The notes under the pieces: generated by a model
Told to the model about the DNA's origin: nothing
The model's input: only the letters and a program-made list of their open reading frames with translations
Database searches by the model: none
DNA from: Mesonia sp.
GTDB taxonomy: Bacteria > Bacteroidota > Bacteroidia > Flavobacteriales > Flavobacteriaceae
Length of the DNA: 64,000 nt
Reading direction: 5' to 3'
Assembly: GCA_012964435.1 (NCBI GenBank)
Contig: DTTX01000034.1
Span: 1 to 64,000 of the forward strand
Program-made: the position numbers and the translations under genes
Part shown: positions 18,235 through 27,730 of the stretch, one piece after another
Layout of the letters: every line of letters starts with the position of its first letter
Numbering within the stretch: position 1 is the first letter of the stretch

Positions 18235-18715
18235 CTTCTTCAAATTTTGCAGACCTTATTAATACCCAATTAAAACGAATTATAAACAATAATAAGATCG
18301 TAAACATATTAGCCACCAATACATAGAAAAAGCTTAACTCATAAATAAATAAAATGGAAAAAATTAAAACTCCATAATTAATATAGGTTGCCCATAACAA
18401 AGAATCTAAACGTAGTTTCGAAATAAACTCATCTTCATCCTTATGTTTCGAAAAAGCTATACAAATACCGCCTATAATTAGTAATAGTTCAATGATTTCA
18501 TCTAATAGATTAGTCTCCACAAATCTAAAATAGATTGGATTATCTGTCACGCCTATATGAATTGTATTTGCTGCCAACGCAAAAACTTCAGTATTCAAAA
18601 AATCAGGATCTTCTGTTTCTGTAATTAATGCAAAACCAAGCAAAAATAGTCCTAGTAAAAATAGAACCCATCCCATAATTTTTAATCGATACGGTAAAAG
18701 AAATTTAGTTTTCAT
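18224..18715 (-). CDS. four-helix membrane protein paired with XRE regulator
   Basis: A 163-residue protein with about four membrane helices (for example GWVLFLLGLFLLGFALI and YINYGVLIFSILFIYELSFF) and a short cytosolic loop KHKDEDEFISKLRLDSLLWA. Small membrane proteins encoded before an XRE regulator of this type are common in Bacteroidota and Firmicutes; their role is not known. It is the first gene of the two-gene operon. Confidence 0.8.
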   Translation of the reverse strand: MKTKFLLPYRLKIMGWVLFLLGLFLLGFALITETEDPDFLNTEVFALAANTIHIGVTDNPIYFRFVETNLLDEIIELLLIIGGICIAFSKHKDEDEFISKLRLDSLLWATYINYGVLIFSILFIYELSFFYVLVANMFTILLLFIIRFNWVLIRSAKFEEDEK

Positions 18716-18741
18716 AAATCTGAATTATTAAAAGTTTATTT

Positions 18742-18791
18742 CAAATGTAAATAAAATTATACTAAATGTAAAATAAACTTTACTTTTAGTA
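18742..18791 (-). promoter_or_regulatory. promoter and inverted-repeat operator of the XRE operon
   Basis: On the minus strand a -7 element TACATTTG lies at 18742-18749. The region where the -33 element should sit overlaps an inverted repeat TACTAAATGTAAA (18760-18772) / TTTACTTTTAGTA (18779-18791), 13-bp arms with one mismatch and a 6-bp spacer. This is a good candidate binding site for the XRE dimer. The divergent guaD gene has TATATTTC at 18827-18834. Confidence 0.55.
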
Positions 18792-18844
18792 AATTAAAAC
18801 ATACTTTAATATCAAAACATTTATAGTATATTTCAATAAAAAAG

Positions 18845-19321
18845 ATGAATAACCAAGATCAAAAATTTATTCGTAAAGCTATTCAATTAGCAAAAGAAGG
18901 AATGGATAACAATGCCGGCGGACCTTTTGGTGCCGTGATCGTTAGAAACGGAGAAATTGTTGCTGAAGGTTATAACAAAGTAACCTCAACCAACGATCCA
19001 ACTGCTCACGCAGAGGTGACAGCGATAAGAAATGCTTGTAAAGAATTAGAAACCTTTCAGTTAGACGATTGCATACTTTATACATCTTGTGAGCCTTGCC
19101 CTATGTGTCTTGGAGCAATTTATTGGGCCAGATTTAAAAAAGTATTTTATGCGTTAGAACAAACCGATGCGGCAACTATAGGTTTTGATGATAAATTTAT
19201 TTATGATGAAATCGATAAAGATATAAACGAACGTAAAATCCCGTTTCAGCAAATTGGTCGTGAAGAAGCGTTACCGATTTTTCAGGAATGGGATCAAAAA
19301 GAAAATAGAACAGATTACTAA
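18845..19321 (+). CDS. guaD: guanine deaminase (cytidine deaminase fold)
   Basis: A 158-residue zinc deaminase that converts guanine to xanthine. It is very close to Bacillus subtilis GuaD: GGPFGAVIV, zinc/proton-shuttle motif TAHAEVTAIRNAC, zinc pair SCEPCPMCLGAIYWAR, and the domain-swapped C-terminus FDDKFIYDEIDK typical of GuaD rather than tRNA adenosine deaminase (TadA). It overlaps the end of the convergent gene by 4 bp. Confidence 0.92.
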   Translation: MNNQDQKFIRKAIQLAKEGMDNNAGGPFGAVIVRNGEIVAEGYNKVTSTNDPTAHAEVTAIRNACKELETFQLDDCILYTSCEPCPMCLGAIYWARFKKVFYALEQTDAATIGFDDKFIYDEIDKDINERKIPFQQIGREEALPIFQEWDQKENRTDY

Positions 19322-20124
19322 CCCAATTCTTGCCAAACACTCACACTACGCTTAATTTCGTTATCAAGTTGGTCCCACTCTCTCGAATTTCTTGGCGGCG
19401 TGCTGGGAGCCAAATGTGGCAAGACAACCTCAATAATAACAGGTCCGTCAAAGTTTATCGAGCGTAAAGTTTTATAGTGCTGAATAAAATCTATATGACC
19501 GCTACCAATACCTCCTCTATTTGAATCTGAAATATGATAACTCGCCAATTGATTTCCTATTTCTTGAACTGCTCTTACAGCGTCTGCTTCTTCAATATTC
19601 ATATGAAAACTGTCTAAAACAATTTTTATCTCGTGATGTTCTAATTGATCGAGAAAATTTCGACATTCTAATGCCGTATGCAACATAGAAGATTCGTAAC
19701 GATTCACAGCTTCGTAAACCAATTTTATTTTTTTCAATTTTGCATAAGCATCTATTTTTTTACAAGCTTCAGCTAAAAAGGAATACTTTTCTGCTTCAGA
19801 AGAGCAGTTAACAGTCCATTTTGGTAAAGCTTGCAAGGTAACCCAAGGTGAATTTGCTTCAACAGCAAAATCGATCACTTCAGAATAATAAGAAATTGCA
19901 TTGGTTAATGTAGCTTTTGAAGAATTTTCCGGCTCTGCGTAAAAAGGATCGATCGCAAAGATTTTTAAACCATAACTCTCAGCGATTTCTTTTACATCGA
20001 TAGGTGAATAATTGGCGAGCTTTTCACAAAAATGCAAACCGTCTAACCCTAAACTTTTTACTTTCGACATTAACTGCTCTAGATCTTTTAAACCTAGCGT
20101 CCAAGAACACGTACCTAATTCCAT
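19318..20124 (-). CDS. sugar phosphate isomerase/epimerase (AP endonuclease 2-type TIM barrel)
   Basis: A 268-residue xylose-isomerase-like TIM barrel. Seen are the N-terminal LGTCSWTLGLKDLEQLM, the metal-ligand strands LVYEAVNRYESSML, IKIVLDSFHMNIEEAD and SYHISDSNRGGIGSGHIDF, and GPVIIEVVLPH. The substrate is not deducible; relatives include tagatose/psicose 3-epimerases and inosose isomerases. Its final codons overlap the end of guaD. Confidence 0.85.
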   Translation of the reverse strand: MELGTCSWTLGLKDLEQLMSKVKSLGLDGLHFCEKLANYSPIDVKEIAESYGLKIFAIDPFYAEPENSSKATLTNAISYYSEVIDFAVEANSPWVTLQALPKWTVNCSSEAEKYSFLAEACKKIDAYAKLKKIKLVYEAVNRYESSMLHTALECRNFLDQLEHHEIKIVLDSFHMNIEEADAVRAVQEIGNQLASYHISDSNRGGIGSGHIDFIQHYKTLRSINFDGPVIIEVVLPHLAPSTPPRNSREWDQLDNEIKRSVSVWQELG

Positions 20125-20240
20125 TTTTTTATTTAAAGTTATCGATTACTAAAAACATAAATTCAGAATAAACTATATTTAGTTTTATTTTAACCAATTA
20201 ATTATCTTGTAAATCATTTATAACCAACCAATCATATAAA

Positions 20241-21788
20241 ATGAAATCTATCTTCATCAACAATTTCAAACTATCTGTTTTAACATTTGTTTGTTTCAAT
20301 TTACCTATACTAACTTCTGCCCAAGAAGATGCTGAACGTATTTTAGAAAATTTAAAAGAAGATTATATTATTGGAGAATACTCTAAATATAAATTAGTTA
20401 CAGATCATATTAAAGACGGGATTTTATTTCAAGATAAAGAAAGTAAAAAGTGGGGATTTGTTTATCGTAATGATATTAGGATTAATCCTTATTTTGATGA
20501 AATCATTTTTCCTTATTACAAGCATAAAGACAGTGTAGAAATAGCTTGTCCTATTACAAAATTAGAAGGAAAATGGGGAGTTACTAATGAATATTATACC
20601 AATTTATCAGGAGATTTAGAAACAATTAGAGAAGATAGTTTTTTAAATTATGATGAAATAGTCCCGGAAATTCATAAAGATTCGACCGTTACTACTTACT
20701 ATAAAGATTTTTTGAAAGCAAGAAGGGGGAAATATTGGGGATTAATTTCTAAGTTTAACGGAGTTCCGGTAACCGCATTTCAATATAAAAACGAAAAAAA
20801 ATTAAGCAAAGCTTTAGCTAATGGGTTAAAATTACCATCGGTTGACTATAGTAGTTTTGGTAGTTCAATTTTTAAGATCTTAAGATCTTCAGCATATACA
20901 ACTGCCTTACCTGTCTGCTCAGACAACAACCTATTTCTAGTCGAAAAAAATAACTTTTGGGGATTAGCTTATCAAGTTTATGATGATTTAATTACTGAGA
21001 TACAAGCAGAATATACCTCTATAGACTTTAGCTTAAAAAGTCAATACAATCTACCGGAGCATTTAATTCTAACAAAAGATAATGCTTATGGATTTATAAA
21101 AACTAACGGTTATGAAGAAACACCGATAAATCAAATTAATGAAGGTGTTCAATTTGGTTTTGAAGACATTGAATTAATAGATAAGAATAATACAGAGTAC
21201 GCAGTAACTAAAAAAGACGGTAAATGGGGTTTTATAGAACCTTACTCCGGAATAATTTTAAGTGACTATATCTATGATAATCCAGAAGATGTTCCTTTAT
21301 ATTATTTAGATGAATATGAAGTTAGCGAAATGAAAAATATTTTAAAATCACTCCCTGTAAGCAAGATTGAATTCGACAATAATAATGGTGATGGAGTTTT
21401 TAGGGCAAAACAAAAAAACACCGGTAAATGGGGAATGTACCAAGGCTCTTCTGGTGAATACACAGAACTTATTCCTGCAAAATACGATGAAATAAATTTC
21501 TTTACCTGGAATGGAGATTTTAGTATTGTAAAGAATAACCAAAAATACGGAGTGGTTGTTAGCCCTTGGTCTAATGATGATTCTAACAATCTAGAAACAA
21601 TACCTTGCCAATATGATGATTATAAAATTATCGAATATGATAGTGAAAACTACCCCGGTAATACCGATAAATTTATTGCCTTTAAAAAACAAAAAAAATG
21701 GGCTTTTGTAGATTATAAAGATGGTAAAGCTTATTCAGAATTTAAATATGAAAGTCCGGAAGATTTACCTTACCCAGTTTCAAATTGA
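20241..21788 (+). CDS. WG-repeat exported protein
   Basis: A 515-residue protein with a signal peptide (ending TSAQE) and repeated WG motifs along its whole length: KKWGFVYR, GKWGVTN, KYWGLIS, NFWGLAY, NAYGFIK, GKWGFIEP, GKWGMYQ, QKYGVVV and KKWAFVDY, usually followed by a YDEI-type strand some 20-30 residues later. WG repeats form beta-propeller-like structures of unknown function; a surface or periplasmic role is likely. Confidence 0.88.
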   Translation: MKSIFINNFKLSVLTFVCFNLPILTSAQEDAERILENLKEDYIIGEYSKYKLVTDHIKDGILFQDKESKKWGFVYRNDIRINPYFDEIIFPYYKHKDSVEIACPITKLEGKWGVTNEYYTNLSGDLETIREDSFLNYDEIVPEIHKDSTVTTYYKDFLKARRGKYWGLISKFNGVPVTAFQYKNEKKLSKALANGLKLPSVDYSSFGSSIFKILRSSAYTTALPVCSDNNLFLVEKNNFWGLAYQVYDDLITEIQAEYTSIDFSLKSQYNLPEHLILTKDNAYGFIKTNGYEETPINQINEGVQFGFEDIELIDKNNTEYAVTKKDGKWGFIEPYSGIILSDYIYDNPEDVPLYYLDEYEVSEMKNILKSLPVSKIEFDNNNGDGVFRAKQKNTGKWGMYQGSSGEYTELIPAKYDEINFFTWNGDFSIVKNNQKYGVVVSPWSNDDSNNLETIPCQYDDYKIIEYDSENYPGNTDKFIAFKKQKKWAFVDYKDGKAYSEFKYESPEDLPYPVSN

Positions 21789-21841
21789 TAGTTAATTAAA
21801 AAAAAGGTTTTTCAATAACTACCACATCACAACTAAAATAA

Positions 21842-22675
21842 ATGTCTCAAAAAAGTATATTATTTTTACTATTTATAGTTTTTTCAACCTCATTATTTCA
21901 CGCTCAAAAAAGCGATCAAATTAATGAGATAAGTAATTTATCTATTGGTAAAAGAATAGATTTTTATTCTAAAACCTTAAAAGAAAATCGAGTTTTAAAC
22001 ATTTACTTGCCAGAAAATTACGATAAAAATTCTTCTGCAAAATATCCAGTAATTTATCTTTTAGACGGTTCTATTGATGAAGATTTTATACATATAGCTG
22101 GCATCGTTCAATTTGGTTCGTTTTCTTGGATAGAAATGTTACCAAAATCTATCGTAGTCGGTATTTCTAATGTCGATAGAAAAAGAGATTTCACCTATCC
22201 CACTCAAAATAAGCTAGATCAAAAAGATTTCCCAACCTCGGGAAGATCAAAAAAATTTATAAGTTTTATTAAAAATGAATTACAACCATTAATCCGCCAA
22301 AACTATTCTACTAATAAAACATCAACGATTATTGGTCAATCACTTGGTGGGCTTTTGGCAACAGAAATTCTATTTAAACATCCAGAAACTTTTGATAATT
22401 ATATAATTGTTAGTCCAAGCCTTTGGTGGGACGATAATTCTTTATTAAAAACTAAACCTAAAAAATTTGATACTAAAAAGTCAATTTATATTGCTGTAGG
22501 TAAAGAAGGAGATATAATGGAAAACTCTGCAAAGCAATTGCGTAAGACCTTAGAAGAAAATAAAAATGATTCAACAAAATTTTTTTTCAATTTCTTTGAA
22601 AAGCAAAGTCATGGAGATGCTTTACACTTAGCAGTTTATAATGCATTTACACTAATATTTAAACCTGAAGAATAA
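21842..22675 (+). CDS. exported alpha/beta hydrolase (esterase D / enterochelin esterase family)
   Basis: A 277-residue protein with a signal peptide (FLLFIVFSTSLFHAQ) and a PF00756-type esterase fold: NIYLPENYDKNSSAKYPVIY, oxyanion region LLDGSIDED, nucleophile elbow IIGQSLGGLLA (Ser of GQSLG) and the catalytic His in QSHGDALH. Family members hydrolyse siderophore esters, S-formylglutathione or acetyl-xylan; no specific substrate can be assigned. It is followed 25 bp later by a SRPBCC gene. Confidence 0.88.
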   Translation: MSQKSILFLLFIVFSTSLFHAQKSDQINEISNLSIGKRIDFYSKTLKENRVLNIYLPENYDKNSSAKYPVIYLLDGSIDEDFIHIAGIVQFGSFSWIEMLPKSIVVGISNVDRKRDFTYPTQNKLDQKDFPTSGRSKKFISFIKNELQPLIRQNYSTNKTSTIIGQSLGGLLATEILFKHPETFDNYIIVSPSLWWDDNSLLKTKPKKFDTKKSIYIAVGKEGDIMENSAKQLRKTLEENKNDSTKFFFNFFEKQSHGDALHLAVYNAFTLIFKPEE

Positions 22676-22700
22676 TCTTATTCACCATAAAAAAACAAAT

Positions 22701-23159
22701 ATGAAAAAATTAAATTTCCATAAAGAAATCGACGCTTCAGCACAAAAAGTGTATGAAACAATGTTAGGCTTAAAAAACAAAGAAACGTATGAGTTTTGGA
22801 CAGCAATATTTAATCCTACATCAACCTACGAAGGAAATTGGGATAAAGGAAGTAAAATTCTCTTTGTAGGTGAAGATGAAAATGGCAAAAGAGGTGGAAT
22901 GATTTCTGAAATAGTTGAACATCTCCCTGCTCAGAAAGTTTCAATTCGACATTATGGATTTATAGACGGAGATCAAGAAATTACCACCGGAGAAGAAGTT
23001 GAAAAATGGGCCGGCGGAAAAGAAACCTATATTTTCGAAGAAAAAAACAAGAAAACTTTTTTAACTGTAGAAATGGATACGATCGAAAATTATGAAACCT
23101 ACTTTAATGAATGTTATCCTAAAGCTTTAGAAAAACTAAAAGAAATTACAGAACAATAA
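22701..23159 (+). CDS. SRPBCC domain protein (AHSA1-like)
   Basis: A 152-residue START/Bet v1-like protein: it begins KKLNFHKEIDASAQKVYETM, contains FNPTSTYEGNWDKGSKILFVG and GGMISEIVEHLPAQKVSIRHYG, and ends in the long helix YFNECYPKALEKLKEIT, all typical of the AHSA1-like group. It probably binds a hydrophobic ligand; the function is unknown. Confidence 0.85.
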   Translation: MKKLNFHKEIDASAQKVYETMLGLKNKETYEFWTAIFNPTSTYEGNWDKGSKILFVGEDENGKRGGMISEIVEHLPAQKVSIRHYGFIDGDQEITTGEEVEKWAGGKETYIFEEKNKKTFLTVEMDTIENYETYFNECYPKALEKLKEITEQ

Positions 23160-23187
23160 TTTTATATATATTGAAGTTATACTTTAT

Positions 23188-23694
23188 ATGCAAACAGATA
23201 TTATAAATACAAACTATATTAATAATCTAAAAATAATCAAAGTTTGGAAGAGAATTATATTGGCTTATGGAATATGGTTGATCTACCTAACATCTTTAAA
23301 TGGAATAGAAAAAATCTACGAATACGAATCAATCATCTCAAGCACATCCAATATATTTATCATTTCTGGATTAATCATAATTTTACTAAATACAATAATA
23401 TATTTAAGAGTAGGTACATTCGTTTTAAAAAGAGACGTATTAATTTTAAATCAAAATAAAAAGGTACGTGAAATAGAACTTGACTCTATTGAGACCATAG
23501 TTTTTGGAAAAGAATATGGTAAATTCTATTATTTAAAAGTCGAACAATCGGATTTTATTATTGAATTAAATGAATCTCAACTATATGATTTTAAAAAAAT
23601 TATTGGTGACTTAAATATCAAAATAATTAATAGAAATTTTACAGATAGATTAAGAGAACGCTTTGGTAAAAAATTTGAATTAAATAAAAATTGA
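23188..23694 (+). CDS. membrane protein of unknown function
   Basis: A 168-residue protein with two membrane helices (about residues 21-38 and 52-75), followed by a cytosolic beta-rich region (VLKRDVLILNQNKKVREIELDSI, YYLKVEQSDFIIELN) that looks like a small PH-like domain, and a basic tail. No family recognised. AT-rich, with a promoter-free short upstream gap of 28 bp to the SRPBCC gene. Confidence 0.7.
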   Translation: MQTDIINTNYINNLKIIKVWKRIILAYGIWLIYLTSLNGIEKIYEYESIISSTSNIFIISGLIIILLNTIIYLRVGTFVLKRDVLILNQNKKVREIELDSIETIVFGKEYGKFYYLKVEQSDFIIELNESQLYDFKKIIGDLNIKIINRNFTDRLRERFGKKFELNKN

Positions 23695-23838
23695 AAATTT
23701 TAATTTTAGTTTTAGTTTTATGAGCTATGTACACAGAAACTCCTACGTCAATGACAGTTCTTTTTGCTATATTTATTAATTAAATCACCTTAATTATATA
23801 TTATCGCTACTAAAACTAACTTTCTAAAACCAATCTTT

Positions 23839-24459
23839 ATGAAAACATTCGTTAAAGCCTTATTTGCAATTTGTATACTTGGTTGTTTTGCTTTTACTAT
23901 AAATACAAATTCTACTAAAGAAACTATCAAAGTCGTTATCGATGCCGGTCACGGTGGTAAAGATTCCGGTCAAATTGTTAAAGGAATTACAGAAAAAGAA
24001 GTTGTTTATCAGATCACCCAAAAAATTAATGAACTTCATCAAAATAAAAATGTAGAGATATTCTTCAGCAGACCGAATAATGAATTTGTTTCTTTAGAAA
24101 AGAGAGTTGAATTTATAAATACCATTCAACCCGATTTAGTGATCTCTTTACACGCTAATGGTCATCCTCAAGATGAAACAAAAAAAGGGATGGAGATTTA
24201 CTTTTCAAATAAAAATAAGTTTTCTAAAGAAAATTTTGAATATGGAGGTCAGCTTTCTGGTATTTTTATATTTTCTTCTGCTCAACAAGTAGAAATTAAA
24301 AGTGCTAATTTCACAATACTTTCTAAAGTAAATTCCCCCGCATTAATGTTAGAATTAGGGTTTTTAACCAATCCCGAAGAAAGAGCCTACCTAACTTCGA
24401 CAGAAGGTCAAACCGAAGTTGCAAACTTAATTCTCAAATTTATAAATGAAATTGAATAG
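23839..24459 (+). CDS. N-acetylmuramoyl-L-alanine amidase (Amidase_3)
   Basis: A 206-residue zinc amidase that cleaves the bond between MurNAc and the peptide stem in peptidoglycan. Signal peptide or anchor at residues 1-25, then IDAGHGGKDSG (zinc His), EKEVVYQI (zinc Glu), DLVISLHANGH (zinc His) and the catalytic Glu in ALMLELGFLTNPEER. It lacks SPOR, AMIN or LysM targeting domains, so it is a minimal enzyme. A terminator shared with the convergent MFS gene follows. Confidence 0.93.
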   Translation: MKTFVKALFAICILGCFAFTINTNSTKETIKVVIDAGHGGKDSGQIVKGITEKEVVYQITQKINELHQNKNVEIFFSRPNNEFVSLEKRVEFINTIQPDLVISLHANGHPQDETKKGMEIYFSNKNKFSKENFEYGGQLSGIFIFSSAQQVEIKSANFTILSKVNSPALMLELGFLTNPEERAYLTSTEGQTEVANLILKFINEIE

Positions 24460-24477
24460 AATTGAAATTTAAATGTG

Positions 24478-24507
24478 AAGCCTGATTTTAAGATCAGGCT
24501 TTTTTTA
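24478..24507. terminator. bidirectional terminator between the amidase and MFS genes
   Basis: Nine-base stem AAGCCTGAT / ATCAGGCTT with a 6-nt loop and T tract on the plus strand. Confidence 0.8.
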
Positions 24508-25734
24508 TTCATTTATCATAATTAAAGCTTGTTTTTCTTTCACTTTAAACCAAAGTAAAAAGAATAAACTTAGACTTAGCGATACTAAAATGATCACTGC
24601 TAACGGAATCATACTTGGGCCTGTATATTTACTAATAATAAATGAAGCAATCGCTCCAAAGATCATTTTTAAACTTCCTACTAAAGCAGATGCTCGACCT
24701 GCTCTCTTGGTGAACGGAAATAAAGATAATGCAGTCGTATTTGGATTCTGAAAGCCTAATAAAAATAAGATAAGAAACAATAAAATTACAGTGGTATAAA
24801 AATTGCTACTTGCCCAATAACTATTTATTAAAAATAAGATCCCCAAACCAAGCAGTAAAAAACCAATTTTTAAAGTTATATCGAAAGTTGTATTTTTTTT
24901 CAATACCAACCTATTTAATTGGCTACCGATTATTAATCCTGCAGCATTCATCCCAAACAACCATCCGAACTGAGTTTCAGAAAGATGAAAATTATCCATA
25001 AACAAAGTTGGAGCATTACTTATATAGGCAAACATTGCTCCGATGGTTAAGCTTCCTGCAAACGAAAAGGTTAAGAACACTTTATCTTGCAAAATACCTT
25101 TATACTTTCGTAAAACTTGTCCTATTTTAAGATCTACAGTCTTATCGGGTTCTATACTTTCGGGTAAAAATTTATAAACGCTTATAAACATTAGCGCTGC
25201 GAAAACTGCTAAAATTAAAAATATAGTATGCCAAGAAAAATGCGTAATCACAATACCACCTACGGTTGGAGCAATTATCGGAGCGCCACCCATAATTAAC
25301 ATTAAAAATGAAATTGCTCTTGCTACTTCACTCGGCGGAAAGATATCTCGCACTACTGCTTTTGAAGCTACCATTCCTGCGGAAGAACCAGCTGCTAAAA
25401 AGAAACGAGAAATAATTAACCAATATAAATTAGGTGAATAAAAACAACTAAAAGCAGCAATTATGTAAATAACCAACCCGATAAGTAATGGCTTTTTTCG
25501 ACCGAATTTATCCATAATCGGTCCATAGGCTAATTGCCCAAATGCTATCCCTATAAAATAGCTGGTTAATGAAAATCCAACACGCGCTTTTGTTGTTGAA
25601 AATTCTTCAGCAATACTCTCAAAGCTGGGTAAATACATATCTATTGAAAAAGGCCCTAAAGCAATGAGCGTACCCAAAACCAATAGAATTATCTTTTCTC
25701 TTTTCTTATCTCTAACGGAAAAATCTTCTTGCAT
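24505..25734 (-). CDS. Bcr/CflA family multidrug MFS transporter
   Basis: A proton-coupled drug exporter of about 409 residues with 12 predicted helices. The first helix carries ALGPFSIDMYLPSFESIAEEF, the hallmark of the Bcr/CflA group, followed by motif A GPIMDKFGRKKPLLIG and motif C-like GGAPIIAPTVGG. The frame opens at a TTG (25755), but the ATG at 25732-25734 (MQEDFSVRDKKREK) gives the usual N-terminus. Confidence 0.92.
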   Translation of the reverse strand: MQEDFSVRDKKREKIILLVLGTLIALGPFSIDMYLPSFESIAEEFSTTKARVGFSLTSYFIGIAFGQLAYGPIMDKFGRKKPLLIGLVIYIIAAFSCFYSPNLYWLIISRFFLAAGSSAGMVASKAVVRDIFPPSEVARAISFLMLIMGGAPIIAPTVGGIVITHFSWHTIFLILAVFAALMFISVYKFLPESIEPDKTVDLKIGQVLRKYKGILQDKVFLTFSFAGSLTIGAMFAYISNAPTLFMDNFHLSETQFGWLFGMNAAGLIIGSQLNRLVLKKNTTFDITLKIGFLLLGLGILFLINSYWASSNFYTTVILLFLILFLLGFQNPNTTALSLFPFTKRAGRASALVGSLKMIFGAIASFIISKYTGPSMIPLAVIILVSLSLSLFFLLWFKVKEKQALIMINE

Positions 25735-25880
25735 TCGGCAAATTTCGGGCAACAAAAGTTCTTGAAATAGCCTAAAATTTCATTTAACATTTTATTAATA
25801 CACTATTACGATATCGGAATTATTTCTTCAGAATATTTAATCGAATAACTTCTTTTTTTATATTCGCACCATTCAAAATT

Positions 25881-25955
25881 CGGGATGTAGCTTAGTCCGG
25901 TTAAAGTGCGCGTCTGGGGGGCGCGAGATCGGAGGTTCGAATCCTCTCATCCCGA
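25881..25955 (+). tRNA. tRNA-Pro (anticodon GGG)
   Basis: Folds as a full cloverleaf: acceptor CGGGATG / CATCCCG, D arm from 25890, anticodon stem CGCGT / GCGCG with loop CTGGGGG (anticodon GGG at 25916-25918, followed by G37 as usual for proline), five-base variable loop, T arm GGAGG-TTCGAAT-CCTCT, discriminator A. CCA is not encoded. A promoter-like TATATTCG lies at 25859-25866. Confidence 0.95.
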
Positions 25956-26134
25956 CTTTCAATTTCTTTTTTTTACCTCAACTTTATTACACTTCTAGAA
26001 AACGCAATCACTGGATTTTTTTTAATCATCTTATTTAAAATAAATAACGTATACTTATATAAAAATTATATATATTTACGTCCTATCTTACCTCACTACA
26101 TTTTTATTAATTTATTAATTTTTTAAGTAAGACA

Positions 26135-26740
26135 ATGATAATTTTTGGTACTAGAGCAGCACATATTAAATCTGTTCTTTCGAAGCAAGCGGTGTGCCCA
26201 AATTGTAATGAAAAAGGTTCTATTATAATTAGTGTTTTTAGAAAGCACGCCCATATTTTTTGGATTCCCATGTTTCCTGTTGGTAAAAGAGGTATTTCTC
26301 AATGTCAAAATTGTAAAAACGTTCTATCGACTAAAGAAATGCCTGATTCTATAAGAAATGAGTATATCAAGCTTAAAGAAGAAAACAAAGGACCCTTATG
26401 GCAGTTTTCTGGTTTGGCATTATTTGCAATCTTAATTAGCTGGGCATTTTACCAAAGTGGTGAAAATGAAAAATTAGAACAACAATACTTAGCATCTCCA
26501 AAAAGTGGAGATGTATATGAATATAAAATTGAAGGAGGATTCTATTCTACTCTAAAAGTGATCGAAGTAAATAATGATAGTTTGCTTGTAGTTCCTAATG
26601 ACTATGAAATTGATAAAATGAGTAAGCTCTATAAAATCGATAAAGACGAAAATTATTCTGAAGAATTTTCTTTTAAAATAGCTAAAAAAGAAATCGAAAC
26701 GATGTATTATTCAGGAGAGATTTTTGATATTAATAGGTAA
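26135..26740 (+). CDS. zinc-ribbon membrane protein of unknown function
   Basis: A 201-residue protein with an N-terminal zinc ribbon made of two CXXC pairs (VCPNCNEKG and QCQNCKN) flanking FRKHAHIFWIPMFPVGKRG, a pattern seen in the zinc_ribbon_15 group. One membrane helix follows (LWQFSGLALFAILISWAFYQS, about residues 88-108) and then an extracytoplasmic beta-rich domain. Function unknown. Confidence 0.8.
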   Translation: MIIFGTRAAHIKSVLSKQAVCPNCNEKGSIIISVFRKHAHIFWIPMFPVGKRGISQCQNCKNVLSTKEMPDSIRNEYIKLKEENKGPLWQFSGLALFAILISWAFYQSGENEKLEQQYLASPKSGDVYEYKIEGGFYSTLKVIEVNNDSLLVVPNDYEIDKMSKLYKIDKDENYSEEFSFKIAKKEIETMYYSGEIFDINR

Positions 26741-26792
26741 ACTTATAGTAATAATTTTAGGACTTAAGACAACTTAAAATTTTACAGAAAAG

Positions 26793-27716
26793 CTAAAGAT
26801 AAAGCTTACAATTAGGCAGTAATTTCTTAATTCTAAGCTTTTCTTCTTTAGAGAAATTATTATTTAATGCAATGATTGTTTTTAGATGATTCATTTTTTC
26901 TATATGCTCCGGTAGTTGTTCCAAATGATTGTTAGAAATCACTAACATTTCTAAGTTCTTTAATTCTGTTAGCGATTCTGGTAATTGTTTCAGTTCATTG
27001 TTATTTAAAAAAAGAGATTTTAAATTTTGTAAGTTTGATAGCTCTTTAGGTAGCAATTGTAATTGATTATGCTCTAAATTAAGCTCTGTTAGACTAGATA
27101 GATTCATACAATTTTCGCTTAGCTCGTTAAATTGATTAAAACCTAAATGTAAAAGCTTTAATTTTTTTAAGTTACCGATAGCTTGAGGTAAGTAACTTAA
27201 TTGATTATTATCTAACTCTAATACTTCTAAATTTTCACATTTTCCTATTTCAGGAGGTATCGAGGTTAATAAATTGAGTGATAGATGAATTTGTTTCAGG
27301 TTTTCTAATAATTTAATCTCTTGCGGAACTACTATTATATTATTACTTGATAAATCTAAAATTTGTAACTCCGGAAGTTTTTTGATCTTTTGAGAAATGT
27401 AAGTTAGTGAGTTCAACTTTAAATTTAAGATTTTAAGGTTTTTAAGCTGAAATATTTCTTCATCCCATTTAGAGATATTGTTCCGCATTAAATTTAAAAA
27501 TTCTAAATCTTTGAGCTGCTCTAATGTATTTGGAACAAAAAACAAATGCTGATCACGAAGATTAAGTTGCTTAGCTTGATTTGCTTCAAGAGCTTCTGAA
27601 ACTGAATAATAAACCGGATTTTCTAAAGGATTAAGACTTTGAGATTGAAGCGTATTCCCTATTATTAAAAATAGGAATACTGCTAAGATATTTTTTGAAG
27701 AGATAGAATTCATCAT
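26793..27716 (-). CDS. exported leucine-rich-repeat protein
   Basis: A 307-residue protein with a signal peptide (ending LQSQS) and about ten tandem 23-residue leucine-rich repeats with the consensus LxxLxxLxLxxNxLxxLPxxI, for example LKSLFLNNNELKQLPESL. These form a curved solenoid for protein binding. It probably sits in the periplasm or outer membrane; there is no T9SS signal. The Met-Met start at 27716/27713 is ambiguous by one codon. It lies downstream of the giant phosphatase gene but is separated from it by a terminator. Confidence 0.9.
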   Translation of the reverse strand: MMNSISSKNILAVFLFLIIGNTLQSQSLNPLENPVYYSVSEALEANQAKQLNLRDQHLFFVPNTLEQLKDLEFLNLMRNNISKWDEEIFQLKNLKILNLKLNSLTYISQKIKKLPELQILDLSSNNIIVVPQEIKLLENLKQIHLSLNLLTSIPPEIGKCENLEVLELDNNQLSYLPQAIGNLKKLKLLHLGFNQFNELSENCMNLSSLTELNLEHNQLQLLPKELSNLQNLKSLFLNNNELKQLPESLTELKNLEMLVISNNHLEQLPEHIEKMNHLKTIIALNNNFSKEEKLRIKKLLPNCKLYL

Positions 27717-27730
27717 ACCTTCAAAAATAA

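Noticed and set aside
26793-27716. LRR protein as a T9SS cargo
   Set aside because: The chain ends in a leucine-rich repeat (LLPNCKLYL) without a sorting domain.
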